A DNA stretch of 5,299 nucleotides, taken from Desulfuromonadaceae bacterium (lineage in GTDB: Bacteria; Desulfobacterota; Desulfuromonadia; Desulfuromonadales; Syntrophotaleaceae). Where the stretch lies: assembly GCA_021107335.1 (NCBI GenBank), contig JAIOSZ010000113.1:1-5299 (forward strand). The letters run 5' to 3'. Position numbers and translations under genes: made by a program. Below, in pieces: positions 1 through 5,299 of this stretch; positions within the stretch are counted from its first letter, which is position 1, and every line of letters begins with the position of its first letter. Below the pieces are notes generated by a model. That model saw only the letters and a list, made by a program, of their open reading frames with translations. It searched no databases and was not told the origin of the DNA.

Positions 1-1117
1 TCCTACCCCGCTTGATAGAGTCGAGACCGAGGGACGGCCCGACGGTGCGGTCTTCCAGGATCTCAACAGGGGCCGGAAGAGAACCTGCCCGCAGGATGAT
101 AGCCAAATCAGTGGCTTCCTGTTCGGTAAAGGAGCCGCTGACCTGGGCGCTACCGCCGGAAATACGCTCGCGAATCTCCGGTGCCGAATAGACCGTGTCA
201 TCGAGTACGATGGCCATACGCTTGCCCACGTTAGCGGCGGTAATCTGATCGAAACGCTTGGCGCCAACAGCGTTGAAATCTATGGCAACATAGGGTTCAT
301 TAAAGCGCGTGTCGATGCGTACCTGGGCGTCGGACAGCAAATCACCGGCCATCACCGTCTTGTCCTTGACCACCAGCGGGATTTCCCTGATCTCGCCACT
401 GCGAGAGTCCACCCGGCGTTCGTAAAGCAGTTTGGTGCCAGGCGGCAGATTGCCCTGTACCGCCTGTTGCAGATCGGCTTTTTCGTCGACCATCATGAAT
501 TCGAGGCGAGCGGTCTTGCCCAGCAGGGCAATGGCTCGCTCGGGATCTTTAATACCCGGCAACTGAATCAGAATCCGGCCACCGCTCTGCAGTTGCAGGG
601 TTGGTTCACTGACTCCGAACTGGTCGACCCGGTTACGCAGGGTTTCCAAGGCCTGGCGTACCGCATAGTCCTTGATGCGGGTCACCTCTTTATCACTGAG
701 ACGATAACTCTTTTCGATGTAGCCGCCCTCAGTGGACAGAGTCATCGCTTCGAGAGCAGGAAAGTTTTCCGTCATCAGGCCGTCGACCTGAGCGCCGGCT
801 TGTTCGTCATAGACGGTCACTGTCAGACGCTGACCATTACGGCGATCAACCCTTTTAAAGATTACATCCTGCTCCCGCAGCAGTCCCTCAGACTGATCGA
901 CGATGGTGTCGATCCGGCTTTCCAGCGCCTTATCAGCATCGACCCCCAGCACCAGATGCATGCCGCCCTGCAGGTCGAGGCCCAAATGGATCGGGTCAAA
1001 TGCCTTCTGCCACCAGGATGGCAGACTGCCGTTGAAGAAAGTCGGCGCCAGGGAAAACAGCGATAGCAGGAGGCAGCCGAGGACGATCCCGCCCCGCACC
1101 TTGATGCTTTTGGACAT
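1..1117 (-). CDS. secD: Protein translocase subunit SecD (3' end outside window)
   Basis: SecD is an inner-membrane subunit of the SecDF complex, which uses the proton motive force to help SecYEG and SecA complete protein export. The frame reads from an ATG at 1117 without a stop to the left edge, giving the first 372 residues. SecD proteins usually run to roughly 500-620 residues, so the later membrane helices are missing here. Visible features are a short basic N-terminus and a first membrane helix (about residues 9-27), the family motif LGLDLQGGMHLVLGVD (45-60), RNRVDQFGVSEP (161-172) followed by ILIQLPGI (182-189), and the conserved stretch ILRAGSLPAPV...EDRTVGPSLG (341-364) that leads into the second membrane segment. 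Most of the visible part is therefore the large periplasmic P1 region. AAGGAG (1129-1134), 11 nt before the ATG, is the likely ribosome site. It lies 29 nt after yajC; secF is expected beyond the edge (inference). Identification is firm. Confidence 0.96.
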   Translation of the reverse strand, partial: MSKSIKVRGGIVLGCLLLSLFSLAPTFFNGSLPSWWQKAFDPIHLGLDLQGGMHLVLGVDADKALESRIDTIVDQSEGLLREQDVIFKRVDRRNGQRLTVTVYDEQAGAQVDGLMTENFPALEAMTLSTEGGYIEKSYRLSDKEVTRIKDYAVRQALETLRNRVDQFGVSEPTLQLQSGGRILIQLPGIKDPERAIALLGKTARLEFMMVDEKADLQQAVQGNLPPGTKLLYERRVDSRSGEIREIPLVVKDKTVMAGDLLSDAQVRIDTRFNEPYVAIDFNAVGAKRFDQITAANVGKRMAIVLDDTVYSAPEIRERISGGSAQVSGSFTEQEATDLAIILRAGSLPAPVEILEDRTVGPSLGLDSIKRGR

Positions 1118-1146
1118 GGCAGTACTAGCTCCTTTAGCAGATCGGA

Positions 1147-1461
1147 TTATTTCTCTGTGGTGACCGAAGAAACAGAATTACGGGTAAGTTTAACCTTAAC
1201 CCCGGTGGCAATCTCCACGGTGAGGACGTCATCCTGAATAGAAGCCACCTTGCCGAAGATGCCACCGATGGTAACAACCGAATCGCCGACCTTAAGTGCT
1301 TCGATCATTTCCTTCTGCATTTTGGCTTTCTTCTGTTGCGGCCGAATAAGCAAAAAGTAGAAAATAGCAAACATCAGGACGAGCATAATCACACCCTGGT
1401 AAGGGTTGCTGCCCTGCTGACCACCGGCCATACCGCCAAAAGCAAACGCTTCGGATACCAT
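1147..1461 (-). CDS. yajC: Sec translocon accessory protein YajC
   Basis: YajC is a small single-pass inner-membrane protein that copurifies with SecDF and the SecYEG translocon. It is not essential in E. coli and its exact role is unsettled. The 104-residue length is normal for the family. A short Gly/Gln-rich N-terminus is followed by one membrane helix (about 22-39) ending in the hallmark FYFLLIRPQQKK (34-45). A basic, helical cytoplasmic linker comes next, then a small beta domain with GDSVVTIGGIFGKV (59-72) and the hydrophobic/basic stretch VKVKLTRNSV (88-97). The ATG is preceded by a near-perfect Shine-Dalgarno sequence, which fixes the start. The gene lies 79 nt downstream of tgt and 29 nt upstream of secD, the classic tgt-yajC-secD order. 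Co-transcription from the queA side is likely, though the tgt-yajC gap could hold its own control signals. Confidence 0.97.
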   Translation of the reverse strand: MVSEAFAFGGMAGGQQGSNPYQGVIMLVLMFAIFYFLLIRPQQKKAKMQKEMIEALKVGDSVVTIGGIFGKVASIQDDVLTVEIATGVKVKLTRNSVSSVTTEK

Positions 1462-1466
1462 GGAAA

Positions 1467-1474
1467 ACCTCCTT
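1467..1474 (-). promoter_or_regulatory. Strong Shine-Dalgarno site of yajC
   Basis: Read on the minus strand the sequence is AAGGAGGT, followed by 5 nt and the yajC ATG. It is the best ribosome-binding site in the window and much stronger than those before queA or tgt, which suggests that yajC is translated at a higher rate than the tRNA-modification genes upstream of it (inference). Confidence 0.85.
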
Positions 1475-1483
1475 AGAAATGTA

Positions 1484-1519
1484 CGTAAATAAAACTCTTT
1501 ACGGGCATAAAAAACCCGT
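1484..1519 (-). other. Two overlapping inverted repeats in the tgt-yajC gap
   Basis: The 79-nt gap between tgt and yajC holds two short inverted repeats that share bases. ACGGG (1501-1505) pairs with CCCGT (1515-1519) around a 9-nt loop. CGTAAA (1484-1489) pairs with TTTACG (1498-1503) around an 8-nt loop. They overlap at 1501-1503, so both full stems cannot form at once in an RNA. The second ends 9 nt upstream of the yajC Shine-Dalgarno site. The stems are only 5 and 6 bp, the second is AT-rich, and neither has a clean U-run after it, so a terminator call is not justified. They may be chance or may modulate yajC expression. Confidence 0.3.
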
Positions 1520-1540
1520 TTGCCTCAACTGTAGCCGACT

Positions 1541-3710
<2,170 letters not shown>

Positions 3711-3755
3711 AAAAGATGATCCAAAGGCTGCCAACTAGCAGCAAATACGGGCTTA

Positions 3756-3783
3756 ATCAAACATAGATAATGGGCAAAGTCAA
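3756..3783 (-). promoter_or_regulatory. Candidate sigma-70 type promoter for queA
   Basis: On the minus strand TTGACT (3778-3783, five of six bases matching the -35 consensus) is followed by a 16-bp spacer and TTTGAT (3756-3761, four of six matching the -10 consensus). Transcription would begin near 3749-3750, giving a leader of about 40 nt before the queA ATG at 3710. The area is more AT-rich than the genes around it, as expected for a promoter. The placement, in the only large gap upstream of the queA operon, supports it. The -10 element is weak and the call rests on inspection alone. Confidence 0.45.
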
Positions 3784-3785
3784 TG

Positions 3786-3838
3786 CTTTTCCCGGCCCTT
3801 GGAGAAGGCTGAAATCAGCTTACAGGGGAGCCGGAAAG
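3786..3838 (-). other. GC-rich imperfect inverted repeat upstream of queA
   Basis: In the gap between the DUF2065 gene and queA, two outer arms can pair: TTTCCGG (minus strand, 3831-3837) with CCGGGAAA (3788-3795), leaving one base bulged. CCCT and AGGG just inside extend the stem after a short bulge. An inner GCTG-ATTT-CAGC hairpin (about 3809-3820) sits at the tip. The structure precedes the candidate queA promoter. It is followed by AAAAGC rather than a U-run, so it does not meet the usual pattern for an intrinsic terminator. It may still end the upstream transcript by another route, serve as a protein site, or be chance. Confidence 0.3.
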
Positions 3839-3909
3839 GACATCGTACAACAGGGCGTTATATTCATAAGGTAACAGCAGAAATCATCACCACAAAAGAC
3901 AACCTTGCT

Positions 3910-4095
3910 TCAGCTTCGAGCCAAGTATACCAGCAGCAATCCGAGCAGCATGGCAACAAGCCCAGCCAGCCGCAACCAGCCCTCTGTGGCTTCAGCCAAG
4001 CTCGCCAGTAAAACCTTAAAACGACGGGGGGATAAAAACCAAGGAATGCCTTCGATTACCAGCAGTAAACCGACAACCGTCAATAACAGCTCCAT
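3910..4095 (-). CDS. Small two-helix membrane protein, DUF2065 family (YjeT-like)
   Basis: This 61-residue hydrophobic protein resembles the DUF2065 family, whose E. coli member is YjeT (65 residues, encoded beside hflC). Function is unknown. Two membrane helices are evident, about residues 2-20 and 42-58. They are joined by a polar, basic segment holding the family-like VIEGIPWFLSPRRFK (13-27); the second helix ends LLVYLARS. The start is taken at the ATG at 4093-4095 because family members begin almost directly with the first helix and GGAAGGGA (4101-4108) lies 5 nt upstream. An in-frame TTG at 4110 would add five residues and would place that ribosome site inside the coding region. The gene follows the radical SAM gene by 48 nt and may be co-transcribed with it. 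About 200 nt separate it from queA. Family assignment is good but made from memory of the pattern. Confidence 0.85.
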   Translation of the reverse strand: MELLLTVVGLLLVIEGIPWFLSPRRFKVLLASLAEATEGWLRLAGLVAMLLGLLLVYLARS

Positions 4096-4143
4096 GCCCG
4101 TCCCTTCCAATCTGGCTTGGTTCGTCCTGCGCAGCGAGCCATG

Positions 4144-5299
4144 TTAAGCCTTGCCTCGACCCCTGTCAAGCGCTCTGCCCCGCCGCCGCCGAGAGGACTC
4201 AACAGCCGCAGGGCGACCACCCAGCAATAGAGCCCCGTCGTTTTCTCGGCCGCAGCGTTTCAACGCCTCGCGCACTGCGCCACGATTCTCAGGCAGATGC
4301 GAAAGCAACAGAGCCTTTTGTAGCCGGCGCTCCCGATCGGATCGGGGTACATGCACAGCTGCGCCACTAAAGGGGTCGCATCCGGTGTGATAGATACAGG
4401 AAGATAAAGTTCCTGGAGTCGGGGTAAATTCCTGCACCTGTTCGACCTGCAGCCCTAACTGCCGCAACAGCAGGGCGGTCTCAAGCATATGTTCCAAAGT
4501 CGAACCTGGATGACCAGCGATTAGGTAGGGCACTACACTCTGGCGTTTGCCGCAACGCTGGCTATGTTCCCGGAAGCGGGCCAGAAAGCTCTTGAATACC
4601 GCCGGACCGGGCTTGCGCATGACACGGGTCAACTCCTCACACAGAGCCTCAGGAGCTACCTTGAGCAGACCGCTAACATGCTCGGCGATGAGTTGCCGCT
4701 GGTAATGAGGCTGCTTTTCCAACAGGTCGAGGCGCACCCCGGAGGCGATAAACAAGTGACGAACCCCCTTGATAGCCCGCAAGCGTTTCAGCAAATGGAC
4801 TGCGGCTCCATCATCGACCTGCAGATGAGGACAGGTTTCGGGAAACAGACAACCGTCCCGGCGGCACTGGCGGCGCGCTTCAGCATTGCCGCAGCGCATG
4901 CCATACATATTGGCACTCGGGCCGCCGACATCACTGACCGTGCCGCGAAAGCCGTCATCCTCCGCCAGACGCTGTACTTCCTGGCAAATGGATTGTTCAG
5001 AACGGGATTGAATGAATTTACCCTGATGCTGGGCAATGGCGCAAAAGGCACAGCCCCCGCAGCAACCACGATGGCTGGTCACCGAATGACGGATCTGCTC
5101 AAAAGCCGGGATGGTCTCGCGATAGTCGGGATGGGGCCTGCGCTGAAAGGGTAAAGCGTAGAGGCGGTCGAGGCGGGCTGGTTCCAAGGGTAGCGGCGGC
5201 GGGTTGACCAGCAGCCAACGGGCGCAGTGACCTTGCAGCAGAGGCCGGGCACAATAGGGATTGATCTCGTCAGCAGCCAAGCGAAAGGCTTCGTTGAAA
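4144..5299 (-). CDS. YgiQ-family radical SAM protein (UPF0313), 5' end outside window
   Basis: This is the C-terminal part of a YgiQ-like radical SAM protein; the frame is open to the right edge, with about 385 residues visible. Full family members are roughly 600-740 residues, so the N-terminal third or more lies outside. The radical SAM motif is plain: RGCCGGCAFC, with the CxxxCxxC cysteines encoded at 5041-5064, which bind a 4Fe-4S cluster that cleaves S-adenosylmethionine. Other family landmarks follow: NPPPLPLE (5182-5205), QSRSEQSI, SDVGGPSANMYG (4900-4938), the extra cysteines of CRRDGCLFPETC (4831-4866), LLKVAPEAL, and YLIAGHPGST (4498-4527). After REALKRCGRE the tail diverges and ends in an Arg-rich stretch (SRRRRGRALDRGRGKA, 4147-4194). 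The first in-frame TTG, at 5280, is internal: the preceding codons (FNEAFR) continue the protein. The substrate is not established for this family. E. coli calls its member ygiQ; orthology here is likely. Confidence 0.92.
   Translation of the reverse strand, partial: FNEAFRLAADEINPYCARPLLQGHCARWLLVNPPPLPLEPARLDRLYALPFQRRPHPDYRETIPAFEQIRHSVTSHRGCCGGCAFCAIAQHQGKFIQSRSEQSICQEVQRLAEDDGFRGTVSDVGGPSANMYGMRCGNAEARRQCRRDGCLFPETCPHLQVDDGAAVHLLKRLRAIKGVRHLFIASGVRLDLLEKQPHYQRQLIAEHVSGLLKVAPEALCEELTRVMRKPGPAVFKSFLARFREHSQRCGKRQSVVPYLIAGHPGSTLEHMLETALLLRQLGLQVEQVQEFTPTPGTLSSCIYHTGCDPFSGAAVHVPRSDRERRLQKALLLSHLPENRGAVREALKRCGRENDGALLLGGRPAAVESSRRRRGRALDRGRGKA

Noticed and set aside
467..1066. A 199-residue open frame on the plus strand.
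   Set aside because: It lies entirely antisense to secD, whose minus-strand translation shows strong family motifs throughout. The plus-strand product matches nothing I recognise; it is a shadow frame.
1501..1519. Intrinsic terminator after tgt.
   Set aside because: The stem is only 5 bp and the T-run lies in the loop, not after the stem, on the minus strand.
3786..3838. Intrinsic terminator for the ygiQ/DUF2065 transcript.
   Set aside because: The inverted repeat is imperfect and is followed on the minus strand by AAAAGC rather than a run of T. It is listed only as a structural repeat.
3799..4147. Two small plus-strand open frames (70 and 80 residues) across the gap and the DUF2065 gene.
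   Set aside because: They are polar, low-complexity Ser/Gln/Lys-rich translations with no family resemblance. The opposite strand holds a convincing membrane protein.
4564..5154. A 196-residue open frame on the plus strand.
   Set aside because: It is antisense to the radical SAM core of the YgiQ-like gene and is explained by codon bias of that gene.
5278..5280. TTG as the start codon of the YgiQ-like gene.
   Set aside because: The frame continues open to the window edge and the visible part lacks the family's N-terminal domain, so the true start is outside the window.

Overview
This is an ordinary single-strand housekeeping block. All six genes are on the minus strand, so the genetic order runs right to left: a YgiQ-type radical SAM gene (cut by the right edge), a small DUF2065 membrane protein, queA, tgt, yajC and secD (cut by the left edge). 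The order queA-tgt-yajC-secD, the moderately GC-rich sequence and the individual proteins suggest a Gram-negative bacterium, most plausibly of the Desulfuromonadales (Geobacter/Pelobacter/Desulfuromonas) type. That assignment is an inference from memory of family sequences and synteny; nothing in the window proves it.

Right part (about 3910-5299): the C-terminal part of a YgiQ-family radical SAM protein of unknown function carries a clear CxxxCxxC iron-sulfur motif. It is followed after 48 nt by a 61-residue, two-helix DUF2065 (YjeT-like) protein. Neither has an established role.

Middle (about 3711-3909): the one sizeable gap without a gene. It holds a candidate sigma-70 type promoter aimed at queA and, upstream of that, a GC-rich imperfect inverted repeat. 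It is probably the boundary between the ygiQ/DUF2065 unit and the queA operon.

Left part (1-3710): queA and tgt encode the two enzymes that act on tRNA in queuosine synthesis. Tgt exchanges the wobble guanine for preQ1, and QueA converts the inserted preQ1 to epoxyqueuosine. They lie 10 nt apart and are probably translationally coupled. yajC and secD follow; they encode inner-membrane partners of the SecYEG translocon, and secF would be expected just beyond the left edge. A 79-nt tgt-yajC gap contains two overlapping small inverted repeats.

Two start sites need care. queA most likely starts at the ATG at 3710, not at the in-frame TTG at 3734. tgt appears to use a TTG start at 2668. I found no mobile element, CRISPR array, RNA gene, or anything that looks like an undescribed system.
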